A stretch of 64,000 nucleotides of DNA from an uncultured Clostridia bacterium (GTDB lineage Bacteria; Bacillota; Clostridia; Oscillospirales; CAG-272). A program made the translations under genes and the position numbers. Of this stretch, positions 57,263-64,000 are shown piece after piece (position 1 is the stretch's first letter; each line of letters starts with the position of its first letter). The stretch is from the NCBI GenBank assembly GCA_944381115.1, contig CALWJV010000005.1:1-64000 (forward strand). The letters are read 5' to 3'. The notes under the pieces are model-generated. The model saw only the letters and a program-made list of their open reading frames with translations, did no database searches and was not told the origin of the DNA.

Positions 57263-57291
57263 ATTATATCGCATAACCTTTTCCTTGTCAA
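57263..57291 (-). promoter_or_regulatory. Consensus promoter of the thiI-hprK operon
   Basis: Minus strand: TTGACA (57286-57291) and TATAAT (57263-57268) with a 17-base spacer, about 40 bases before the thiI start. Confidence 0.8.
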
Positions 57292-57413
57292 GTAGCGATT
57301 TAAAATAAAAACATAATACAAAATGCCTTTCAAAATGACCTGCAGTTTTAAAAACGTATTTTATGTTATTTTCAGTTTATTTTTGCAAAAAATAATTTTT
57401 TTTTAAAAAACTA

Positions 57414-57442
57414 TTGCAATTTATTAAAAATAATGCTATAAT
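57414..57442 (+). promoter_or_regulatory. Promoter of the lipobox/acidic protein gene
   Basis: TTGCAA (57414-57419) and TATAAT (57437-57442) with a 17-base spacer and a TG extended -10. Transcription would start near 57449, which rules out the in-frame ATG at 57452 as a leadered start. Confidence 0.75.
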
Positions 57443-57496
57443 GTTAGCAGCATGTATTATTTTTTTATTTATTTAAGAAAGGCTTGGTACAAACTT

Positions 57497-58663
57497 ATGA
57501 ACAAAGTAAAACGTTTGTTTTCCGCCGCATTTGCGCTGATGTCGCTGTTTGCTGTGACCCTTCTCGGCGCTTGTGCAAAAAATACCACAATTTCCGTAAT
57601 ACTGAAAAGCAATGATACCAATGTCGGGGCTATAATAACCATAATTATTGCTGTTTTAGTTGTATTGGCATTTGTAGCACTTATTTTGCTTAAATTTAAA
57701 AAGAAAAAATCCTCTGAAGAAGAGGCTGAAGAAAGCGAAATTATGACGCAGGATCCCAATGCCGTTTCCGAATACATATCTGACGAAGAAAGAGAAGCCA
57801 TGCGGAAGGCCGCAGAAGAAGAAAAAGCAGCACAAGAAGAAACGCCGGCCGAAAAAGCCCAAGACGAAGGAGAAAAATCTCCTGAAGAGACTCCTGCCGA
57901 AGAAAAGGTAGCGGAAGAGCCTGAAAAAGAAGTTGTTGAAGAAGTCGCTGAAATAACCTCAGAAGATAAAGCAGATATTACCAAAGCAGAAAGAGAAGCC
58001 GAATCCCTCGGGTATACACTTGACGAAAACGGATTCCCAATTGTGCCTGAAGGAATGGTCGTTCGCTATAAATGGAGTTTCCTCGGTCGTCTTATACAGT
58101 CCGATGACGAACTTAAGTACCGTTATATGCTTTTGCGCCGTAAACTTCTTTCTTACAAGAAGGTCCGTTCAAATGTAAGTTGGAACTTTGACAGTTACTT
58201 CATCGGAAGAAATCCCATAGTAAAACTTAAAGTAAGAGGAAAGACCCTTGTTGCTTATTTCCCGTTTGACCCCAAAGAGATGGAAGGATCCAAATATATA
58301 GGTGAAGACGTCTCCGATATTTCAAGATATAAAGCAGTTCCATTTGCTTACCGTATCAATGGTATGAGAAAATTAAAATATGCTATGGAACTTATAGAAA
58401 GACAGCTTGTCGGAGTAAAATCAAAAGAACCGGAAGCCGTTGATGAATCCCGTATCGGAGAAATTATTCCGTATGAAAGTTTCAGAAAACTTTTCTTAAA
58501 AGGATATATCAGAATCGGCGGTGTTATTGAAGTCGGGGCAAGAGCATCTTCTCAGGACGACGATGACGACGATATAGAAGTAGATGAAAACGAAAACGAT
58601 GCAGAAGTCGCTCCTTCTGAACTCAAAGAAGAGTTCAACTTTAATCCCAAGCCTCAGTCGTAA
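57497..58663 (+). CDS. Lipobox-bearing membrane protein with acidic linker and a conserved C-terminal domain of unknown function
   Basis: A 388-residue protein. Residues 1-25 form a signal peptide ending in a lipobox-like LLGAC (C26). A second hydrophobic helix spans about 43-66 and is followed by KFKKKK. Residues about 72-168 are a Glu/Ala/Lys/Pro-rich, strongly acidic, probably coiled or disordered segment. Residues about 180-320 form a compact domain with YKWSFLGRLIQSDDELKYRY, LLSYKKVRSNVSWNFDSYFIGR, VKLKVRGKTLVAYFPFDP and FAYRINGMRKLKYAMELI. From memory this domain recurs in other clostridial proteins without known function. A short Asp run and tail end the protein. Start: ATG 57497 with AAAGG upstream. 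The lipid anchor and the second helix make topology uncertain. Confidence 0.82.
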   Translation: MNKVKRLFSAAFALMSLFAVTLLGACAKNTTISVILKSNDTNVGAIITIIIAVLVVLAFVALILLKFKKKKSSEEEAEESEIMTQDPNAVSEYISDEEREAMRKAAEEEKAAQEETPAEKAQDEGEKSPEETPAEEKVAEEPEKEVVEEVAEITSEDKADITKAEREAESLGYTLDENGFPIVPEGMVVRYKWSFLGRLIQSDDELKYRYMLLRRKLLSYKKVRSNVSWNFDSYFIGRNPIVKLKVRGKTLVAYFPFDPKEMEGSKYIGEDVSDISRYKAVPFAYRINGMRKLKYAMELIERQLVGVKSKEPEAVDESRIGEIIPYESFRKLFLKGYIRIGGVIEVGARASSQDDDDDDIEVDENENDAEVAPSELKEEFNFNPKPQS

Positions 58664-58665
58664 TA

Positions 58666-58705
58666 AAAAACTAACCCGAGACAAAGGAATTTTGCCTCGG
58701 GTTTC
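58666..58705 (+). terminator. Terminator after the lipobox/acidic protein gene
   Basis: AACCCGAG (58673-58680) pairs with CTCGGGTT (58696-58703), with an A-tract before; the T-run is short. Confidence 0.6.
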
Positions 58706-58713
58706 TGCAGATA

Positions 58714-58730
58714 ACAGCATAGTATGCTGT
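58714..58730. promoter_or_regulatory. 17-bp palindrome, operator-like
   Basis: ACAGCATA-G-TATGCTGT, a perfect 8+1+8 palindrome in the leader region of the second isomerase gene, just before the tandem repeat at 58736. Resembles a dimeric repressor site; no regulator is identified. Confidence 0.45.
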
Positions 58731-58735
58731 ATTTG

Positions 58736-58769
58736 CTCTTTGTATATTATAACTCTTTGTATACTATAA
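58736..58769. repeat. Tandem 17-bp repeat upstream of the second isomerase gene
   Basis: CTCTTTGTATATTATAA (58736-58752) is followed directly by CTCTTTGTATACTATAA (58753-58769), 16 of 17 identical. Position 58748-58759 contains TATAACTCTTTG, also found at 26907-26918 upstream of the other isomerase. Likely part of the promoter/operator; no clean -35/-10 pair was found. Confidence 0.55.
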
Positions 58770-58892
58770 ATCACAAGGCCGGACAAGTTACCCTTTCTGT
58801 TTGTTAAATCATTACTTACCGTTTTGTGAGTCACAGATACGGTAAAACAACGGCTTAAAATAAATATTAATAAAATGAAGGAGAAAAGTAAT

Positions 58893-59612
58893 ATGACAAA
58901 TTACGGACTTCAACTTTACAGTATCAGAGACATCACCGAAAATGACCTTAAAGGATCACTTAAAAAAGTAGCGGAACTCGGATACAAAAAAATGGAATTC
59001 GCTGGATTTTTCGGAAACAGCGCAGAATCGGTAAAAAACTGGCTTGATGAATACCATCTTACAGTTTCCGGAACGCATACCGGGCTTTCCGCACTTGACA
59101 ACGACTTTGAAGAAACGGTAAAATATCATAAAACCATTGGTTGTTATGACCTCATTGTTCCGAGTGCTCCGATCGCAACAAAGGTGGAAGTAGATACTCT
59201 TGTCGATAAAATGAATAAATATGATGAGTTGCTTAAAAAAGAAGGTATTCGACTTCATTACCACAACCATCATCGTGAATTTATGCCGAACAATGACGGA
59301 ATTATTGCGAATGAAGAACTTTTAAATAGAACAAATATTCTTTTTGAAATTGATACATACTGGGCATATGTTGCAAAAATAAATCCAATAGAAGTTCTTG
59401 ACAGATACGGAAAAAGAGTTAAGTTTATACATTTAAAAGACGGTTTTGCCGACGGCAAAGGTACTTCTCTCGGTCAGGGAACGGCTCCCGTAAAAGCTGT
59501 TCTGAAAAAGGCTCTTATTGAAGGATATGGAATAATCGTTGAAAGCGAAAGCCTGGATCCTACGGGTATTGAAGAAGTCAGCAGATGTATGGACTTCCTT
59601 AAACAGCAATAA
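58893..59612 (+). CDS. Second sugar phosphate isomerase/epimerase-like TIM barrel
   Basis: A 239-residue paralogue of the protein at 26952. GLQLYSIRDITENDLKGSLKKVAELGY near 5-31, EFAGFFG near 35, LHYHNHHREFM near 121, a metal-site EIDTYWAYV near 150 and FIHLKDGFADGKGTSLGQG near 178 follow the same order, but the protein is some 35 residues shorter in loops. Start at ATG 58893, which has AAGGAG nine bases upstream; the in-frame ATG 58875 overlaps that site. Substrate unknown. Monocistronic, with an unusual repeat-rich upstream region and a strong terminator. Confidence 0.85.
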   Translation: MTNYGLQLYSIRDITENDLKGSLKKVAELGYKKMEFAGFFGNSAESVKNWLDEYHLTVSGTHTGLSALDNDFEETVKYHKTIGCYDLIVPSAPIATKVEVDTLVDKMNKYDELLKKEGIRLHYHNHHREFMPNNDGIIANEELLNRTNILFEIDTYWAYVAKINPIEVLDRYGKRVKFIHLKDGFADGKGTSLGQGTAPVKAVLKKALIEGYGIIVESESLDPTGIEEVSRCMDFLKQQ

Positions 59613-59669
59613 ACAGGAGTGAAATACCGTATATTTTACATCTTTTTCTTATTAAAGTTTAACTATATC

Positions 59670-59702
59670 AAAATCCTGCCGCAGAAAGCGGCAGGATTTT
59701 TT
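59670..59702. terminator. Bidirectional terminator
   Basis: AAAATCCTGCCGC (59670-59682) pairs with GCGGCAGGATTTT with a 5-base loop; T6 on the plus strand, T4 on the minus. It serves the isomerase gene and probably the convergent GH2 gene. Confidence 0.85.
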
Positions 59703-59797
59703 CCGAAATTTTGTATTTTTACTGATAAACCATCAAGAGGTCTCAAATGATCACGGTGATCTTCCAAATTTTTCTTTCAAACAAATTACCTGAAACT

Positions 59798-61948
59798 TTA
59801 ATCGGTGTTCATTTGTCTTGTGTAAACCTTTTCTCCCGGTTTTTTAAGAAGTAAATTATATCTGCTTACTCCACATTCTGCCTCTAAAATAATTGAAAAC
59901 TTCTGTGTCTTTGTCACCGGAAGTTTAACATAAACAGTGTGCCCTCTTTTATTTTCGTTTGCTTTGACCACACCGGTCTTCCATTCCATAATAAACTGCT
60001 TTTCTCCGTCTATTTCCATATATACGTTTACTGTATCGCAAACATCATTCGGACTATCATTAAGCAACCATATTTCCGCTGTAAAATTCTCTCCCCCGGT
60101 GTAGTCAAACTTCTTTATCCTTGCACTTGGCATAACAGGACGCAATGCACTCTGTACCGCATAATATGAAGGCTTAGGATTTGACGGATAACTTAAAAGT
60201 GTATTTCCGGCAGCAGTAATCCATGGTTCATTATAGCACCAGTTTACCGTCATGGAACATTTAGGTTTTTGCCGCCTTCCCTCTTCAAATACCGCTTTAT
60301 ATCCCTCACACTGCAACCAGTGACTGTTCTCAATATAATCATCGAAAGTGTTTTGTTTACCAAAAATTTTATCCATTACATCAAAACAAAACCATCTGTT
60401 CGCACCCCAAGCATTAAATCCGTGATGAAGATTCCACACCGTGTTATCCTTTGAAGGGATCTTTTCAAGTTCTTTTTTCGGTACGATTTTTTCAAGGTAC
60501 TTTTTTTCCGTTATACACGGCACCCCGAATTCAGAATATGCAGTACAAGAAGAAGATTGGAAAATATCAAAAACACTTTTATTTGTGTCATTATCATAAA
60601 AAACATAATGTCCGTGTCCCATTCCCATAACCGGGGATGTCATCAAAAACGGGATCTCTTTATTATATTCGTAGCAAAGTTTATTAAGTAAACGAAGAGC
60701 ATATGACTGATCTGTCATTCCTGACCAGGAATTGAAAAGTTCATTTCCCCCGCACCAAAGGCTTAAAGATACATGGAGACGAAGCCGGTTTATTATCGCT
60801 GATGCCTCTTGTTCTAAAACGCTAAGATATTCCGGTGTACCTATATAATTATTACAGGCAAGCGGAAATTCCTGCCATACCATAAGACCAAGTTCATCAC
60901 AAAGGTCAAAAAATGGCTCTTTATCAATTATTGCTCCTCCCCAACAGCGAAGTATATTCATATTTGCTTCTTTTGCTAAAACCAATTGTGGCTCGTAGGT
61001 CTTTTTTGTTATGGTTCCGGTAAAAATTTCAGGATTTACCCAGTTTGTTCCTTTGGCAAAAATTTTTCTGCCGTTAAGACATATTGTAATCGGAGGGTTT
61101 GCTCTGCTTTTTGGAAAATCTCCGACATTCCATGCATCCGGTCCGTTCATTTCAAGAGTTAATTTTTTAAATCCTATTCTGCCCGTTTTTTCGTCTGTTT
61201 TACTTGTTACTTTGTATGTATAAAGATACGCGTCTCCCTGACCGTTACACCACCAAAGCCTTACATTATCAACAGTAAATTTTTTTTCAACTCCGCTATA
61301 TACAGTATTTCCTTCCATATCAAAAAGAGATATCTGTGTGTCGCCTTTACAATCTATCTCAAATTCTACCTCCGCTTTTCTTAAATCTGCGGACATTTCG
61401 TACTTATGACTTACGGAAATTATACTGTTAATGTTCCTTGTCTCAATATATGTTTCATTCCAAAGACCGCTGACTAAAAGGCGGGGATGCCAGTCCCAAC
61501 CGTATTCAACAGCGGGCTTACAACTTTGGTCTGCCTGGTCACGACACTCAGCAGCACCTGCCCTTTTCGGGTGCGGGTATATATATATTTCTAATTCGTT
61601 TCCGTTTTTCAGTTCATCGGTAATGTCGGTCTGCACCTTTGTAAACATACCGATATGATTTAAAATAACATTTTTATTGAGTATCACATCGTACTCATAC
61701 TCTATTCCTTCAGTAACGAAAAAAACGCTCTCTCCTTCTTCTGCTTTTACGTTTATCTCCGTTTTATATTTCCAGGCACAGTTTTCAACATCTCTGAATT
61801 TTTCGCAGGTATCCATCCAGTTTACATCGGGAAAATTATGGCGTCTTGCGTAATCAAGTTGAATGTTACCTGGGACATTTACCGGAAAATAATCTTCCTC
61901 TTTTCCGTCTTTTAAGCATACTCCTTGCCATTTTTGATAAAATTTCAT
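59798..61948 (-). CDS. GH2 beta-mannosidase-like glycoside hydrolase
   Basis: A 716-residue glycoside hydrolase family 2 protein of the beta-mannosidase-like group. An N-terminal sugar-binding/jelly-roll domain (about 1-180) is followed by an immunoglobulin-like domain and the TIM barrel from about 285. Barrel text: GTNWVNPEIFTG near 296, NILRCWGGAIIDKEPFFDLCDELGLMVWQEF near 322-352, acid/base glutamate in SLWCGGNELFN near 400, and nucleophile glutamate in YSEFGVPC near 471. No signal peptide, so it likely acts on imported mannosides or glycan fragments. Shorter than typical beta-mannosidases (about 820). ATG at 61948 follows AAAGGGAGAAGGGT. Substrate is inferred from family only. Confidence 0.88.
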   Translation of the reverse strand: MKFYQKWQGVCLKDGKEEDYFPVNVPGNIQLDYARRHNFPDVNWMDTCEKFRDVENCAWKYKTEINVKAEEGESVFFVTEGIEYEYDVILNKNVILNHIGMFTKVQTDITDELKNGNELEIYIYPHPKRAGAAECRDQADQSCKPAVEYGWDWHPRLLVSGLWNETYIETRNINSIISVSHKYEMSADLRKAEVEFEIDCKGDTQISLFDMEGNTVYSGVEKKFTVDNVRLWWCNGQGDAYLYTYKVTSKTDEKTGRIGFKKLTLEMNGPDAWNVGDFPKSRANPPITICLNGRKIFAKGTNWVNPEIFTGTITKKTYEPQLVLAKEANMNILRCWGGAIIDKEPFFDLCDELGLMVWQEFPLACNNYIGTPEYLSVLEQEASAIINRLRLHVSLSLWCGGNELFNSWSGMTDQSYALRLLNKLCYEYNKEIPFLMTSPVMGMGHGHYVFYDNDTNKSVFDIFQSSSCTAYSEFGVPCITEKKYLEKIVPKKELEKIPSKDNTVWNLHHGFNAWGANRWFCFDVMDKIFGKQNTFDDYIENSHWLQCEGYKAVFEEGRRQKPKCSMTVNWCYNEPWITAAGNTLLSYPSNPKPSYYAVQSALRPVMPSARIKKFDYTGGENFTAEIWLLNDSPNDVCDTVNVYMEIDGEKQFIMEWKTGVVKANENKRGHTVYVKLPVTKTQKFSIILEAECGVSRYNLLLKKPGEKVYTRQMNTD

Positions 61949-61975
61949 ACCCTTCTCCCTTTCATAGTTAAAAAA

Positions 61976-63553
61976 TCATCTCTGATTTTTATTTTTTTCT
62001 GTTTTCCTTTTTCCGCAAATCATGTACTTGACTGTTTCATAAAGTCGTACAAATGATAATATTTCCATTCTTTCTCTCGGAGTGTGTATAAATTCGCAAT
62101 TAGGTCCTATTGAAATTATTTCAGGTACAATTCCTTTTTCCTTCATTTTTTCGAAAATAATCCCACATTCAAGACCTGCATGTACCCTCGAAAAAATCAC
62201 CTTTTTCCCATAAAGGTCCGAAACCGCGTTTGCATATAATTTTTGTATGCTCTCTCCTTGTTTTGACTCCCAACCCGGGTAACGGTCTTTTATCTCTATT
62301 TCTCCTCCGCACAGGTGTAAAAGCCTTTCTATTTGTAATAATATCCTTTCCGAATAAAAAGGAATGCCCGATCTGATAAGATAACTTAACTCCAACGTTT
62401 TTTCTCCGGAATAAACTATCCCGAGATTTACAGATCCTGCTATATCCATTCTTTGTACACTTGTAATTTCTGAATCGGCACAACTTTTTTCATATCTGTC
62501 CGTAACACCTTGTGGCGTTACCGAAAGCACTGAAATACATACTGAACTACTCTTAAGCGAAAGCATTCCTCTGCACGTTATTTTATAAAACTCTTGTTCG
62601 CTAAACGCGTTTTCTTCCTTTTCTTGAGTGCTACCTAAGGTTCGGAATCTGACTGAAAAATGTTTTTTATCCTCTTTACATAAAACAGTCAGAATGTCAT
62701 TTTTTATTCCGTTCATTGCCTCTTTTGCCTTTTTTGCTTCTGTACTGTCTACAAATGCTATTATCGCTTTTGCATAATTGGGTATTACATTATCGCGTCC
62801 GCCGCCATTGATTTCAACTATATGAAAAGGGAATATTTTATATAATTTGTCTAATATAAATGCAATCAACTTTACCGCACTGCTTCTGCCAAGGTCAATA
62901 TCTATACCACTGTGACCTCCGGCAAGACCACTTACTTCAATACTGCATATTTTTCCTGCAGTCTTTACTCTTTGGATCGGTATTATTGCTTTTACATGTA
63001 TACCTCCTGCACATCCCATGCATGCATTAAACTCTTCTTCGCTGTCAAGATTAATTATATGATGCGACTTAATCTCTGAATAATCAAAACCAAATGCTCC
63101 ATACATTCCTGTTTCTTCTGAAGACGTAAAAAGATACTCTGTTTCAGGAGTTTCGAGTCCGGTATCGTCAAGCAGTGCAAGCATTAAAGCCACTCCTGCA
63201 CCATCGTCCGCTCCCAGTGTGGTCCCGTCTGCATAAATATATCTGTCATCACTCAGAATATCAATCCCCTCATTTAAAAAATCATGTTCTTTTCCCTCAA
63301 CGCTTTGGCATACCATATCTGTATGTGCCTGCAAAAGTATTCCCGGCAGATTTTCAAATCTGCATGATGCTTTTTTTCTCACAAAAACATTGTTGAATTT
63401 ATCTCTTTTACAATATAAATTGCGTTTCTTTGCAAATTTTTCAATGTAATCCGCAATCCCCTTTTCGTTGCCCGATTCTCTGGGTATTTTTGAAATTTCT
63501 TCAAAAAAACGAAAAAGAGAGGAAGGTATACAATTTTTTAAATTATTTTCCAT
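61976..63553 (-). CDS. pepD: Cytosolic aminoacyl-histidine dipeptidase (M20 PepD)
   Basis: A 525-residue M20C metallopeptidase that hydrolyses Xaa-His and other dipeptides. Metal and catalytic motifs: LLQAHTDMVCQSVEGKEHD near 73-92, DGTTLGADDGAGVALML near 113-130, YLFTSSEETGMYGAFGFD near 140-157 and the carboxylate DSEEEFNACMGCAGG near 172. The C-terminal HTPRERMEI stretch near 502 supplies the last metal histidine. Length is slightly above E. coli PepD (485). ATG at 63553. Between mnmA and the GH2 gene with 38- and 27-base gaps, so probably one transcript with both. Confidence 0.93.
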   Translation of the reverse strand: MENNLKNCIPSSLFRFFEEISKIPRESGNEKGIADYIEKFAKKRNLYCKRDKFNNVFVRKKASCRFENLPGILLQAHTDMVCQSVEGKEHDFLNEGIDILSDDRYIYADGTTLGADDGAGVALMLALLDDTGLETPETEYLFTSSEETGMYGAFGFDYSEIKSHHIINLDSEEEFNACMGCAGGIHVKAIIPIQRVKTAGKICSIEVSGLAGGHSGIDIDLGRSSAVKLIAFILDKLYKIFPFHIVEINGGGRDNVIPNYAKAIIAFVDSTEAKKAKEAMNGIKNDILTVLCKEDKKHFSVRFRTLGSTQEKEENAFSEQEFYKITCRGMLSLKSSSVCISVLSVTPQGVTDRYEKSCADSEITSVQRMDIAGSVNLGIVYSGEKTLELSYLIRSGIPFYSERILLQIERLLHLCGGEIEIKDRYPGWESKQGESIQKLYANAVSDLYGKKVIFSRVHAGLECGIIFEKMKEKGIVPEIISIGPNCEFIHTPRERMEILSFVRLYETVKYMICGKRKTEKNKNQR

Positions 63554-63591
63554 AAACTTTTACTCACCGTGTTTTTCCTTTCTTCACAGGA

Positions 63592-64000
63592 TCAGTTTTC
63601 GAACGCTTTATTAATTACACCTCCGCAAAGTATCCTTCCGTCTCTGTACATAACAGCACTTTGTCCGGGTGTTACTGCCTTTACAGGAGCGTTAAAATCC
63701 AGTCTCGATTTTTCTCCGCTTATCGTCAAAACCGAAGGCACCGGAACGGCGGTATAACGTATTTTTACATCAACTTCGTACCTTCCGTCTTTTTTTTCCA
63801 TAAGTTGATAATTCATATCTGTAAGCTCTGCCGATACAAAACCGTTTGCGCATGCATTTTTCAATGTTACCGTGTTATTTTCGGAATCTATATTTGAAAC
63901 AAACATGCGTTCCCCAAGCGCAATTCCCAATCCCTTGCGCTGTCCTACTGTATAGTTTATTATACCTTTATGTCGTCCGAGAATTTTTCCGTTTACATCA
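63592..64000 (-). CDS. mnmA: tRNA 2-thiouridylase MnmA, C-terminal part (start beyond the right edge)
   Basis: The frame runs off the window; about 136 residues are present. The portion beginning DVNGKILGRHKG continues with INYTVGQRKGLGIALGERMFVSNID, a strong MnmA signature, and ends in the MnmA C-terminal beta-barrel with PVKAVTPGQSAVMYRDGRILCGGVI. MnmA thiolates U34 of tRNA-Glu/Gln/Lys. The catalytic cysteines and PP-loop lie in the missing N-terminal part. The in-frame ATG at 63930 is internal, not a start. Confidence 0.95.
   Translation of the reverse strand, partial: DVNGKILGRHKGIINYTVGQRKGLGIALGERMFVSNIDSENNTVTLKNACANGFVSAELTDMNYQLMEKKDGRYEVDVKIRYTAVPVPSVLTISGEKSRLDFNAPVKAVTPGQSAVMYRDGRILCGGVINKAFEN

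Noticed and set aside
57469-57984. 171-residue Ser-rich frame on the minus strand
   Set aside because: Antisense to the acidic linker of the 57497 gene; Glu codons read backwards give Ser/Phe. It has no start signals.
1-64000. CRISPR arrays, tRNA/rRNA genes, insertion sequences, integrases or phage genes
   Set aside because: No regularly spaced repeats, cloverleaf or rRNA signatures, transposase or integrase motifs were seen on reading both strands; small atypical RNAs cannot be excluded by eye.

Overview
The window is a stretch of low-GC (roughly 40 percent by eye) bacterial chromosome. It comes from an anaerobic Firmicute, most likely class Clostridia and plausibly an uncultured gut lineage. 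The basis is gene content and order (thiI, hprK, rny-ymdB, yggS-sepF-ileS-lspA-rluD, tatD-metG, nrnA-truB, UPF0210/UPF0237 pair, DegV, TrpB2), AGGAGG-type ribosome binding sites, TTGACA/TATAAT promoters, frequent TTG/GTG starts and a T-box leader. The lineage is an inference; no rRNA is present. I see no rRNA, tRNA, insertion sequence, prophage or CRISPR array. Most genes are on the minus strand.

Layout. 1-4633 (-): most of a very large secreted protein with tandem beta-sandwich-like modules, cut by the left edge. 5044-9551 (-): a catalytic-domain-less MltG-like protein, TrhP (U32), an AI-2E-type exporter and proA. 9780-14333 (-): 5-formyl-THF cyclo-ligase, a DJ-1/PfpI protein and FtsK/SpoIIIE. 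14748-19650 (-): uvrB-uvrA. 19825-23062 (-): UPF0210 and UPF0237 proteins and a homocitrate/isopropylmalate-type condensing enzyme. 23159-26818 (-): DUF1385 protein, prmC, DUF2752 protein and cinA. 26952-27779 (+): a sugar isomerase-like TIM barrel. 27987-31001 (-): small membrane protein, ymdB, rny. 31374-34150 (-): truB, nrnA, tatD. 34260-42510 (-): metG, a beta-helix protein, rluD, lspA, ileS, sepF. 42688-46865 (-): yggS, miaA, rbfA, pyridoxal kinase, an Mrr-type nuclease. 47052-49746: a CPA2 antiporter (-) and a CDF metal exporter (+), divergent. 50290-51830 (+): DegV and a PAP2-like membrane protein. 51895-57218 (-): an HTH-membrane protein, TrpB2 behind a tRNA-Trp T-box, a small unknown protein, hprK, thiI. 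57497-59612 (+): an unusual lipobox/membrane/acidic protein and a second TIM-barrel isomerase. 59798-64000 (-): a GH2 mannosidase-like enzyme, pepD and the C-terminal end of mnmA.

Themes. Much of the window is housekeeping: DNA repair and translocation, tRNA modification (mnmA, thiI, miaA, truB, TrhP), tRNA charging, RNA turnover and cell division. Carbohydrate genes (GH2, beta-helix, two TIM-barrel isomerases) and hprK suggest a sugar-using lifestyle. Regulation is readable in several places: ten sigma-A-type promoters with 16-17 bp spacers, about a dozen hairpin terminators, and one T-box with a UGG specifier.

I did not find a clearly new multi-gene defence or biosynthetic system. The best candidates for undescribed biology are the 57497-58663 protein, the MltG N-terminal-only protein beside trhP, the giant modular surface protein, and the repeat/palindrome cluster upstream of the second isomerase, which shares a 12-mer with the promoter region of the first.
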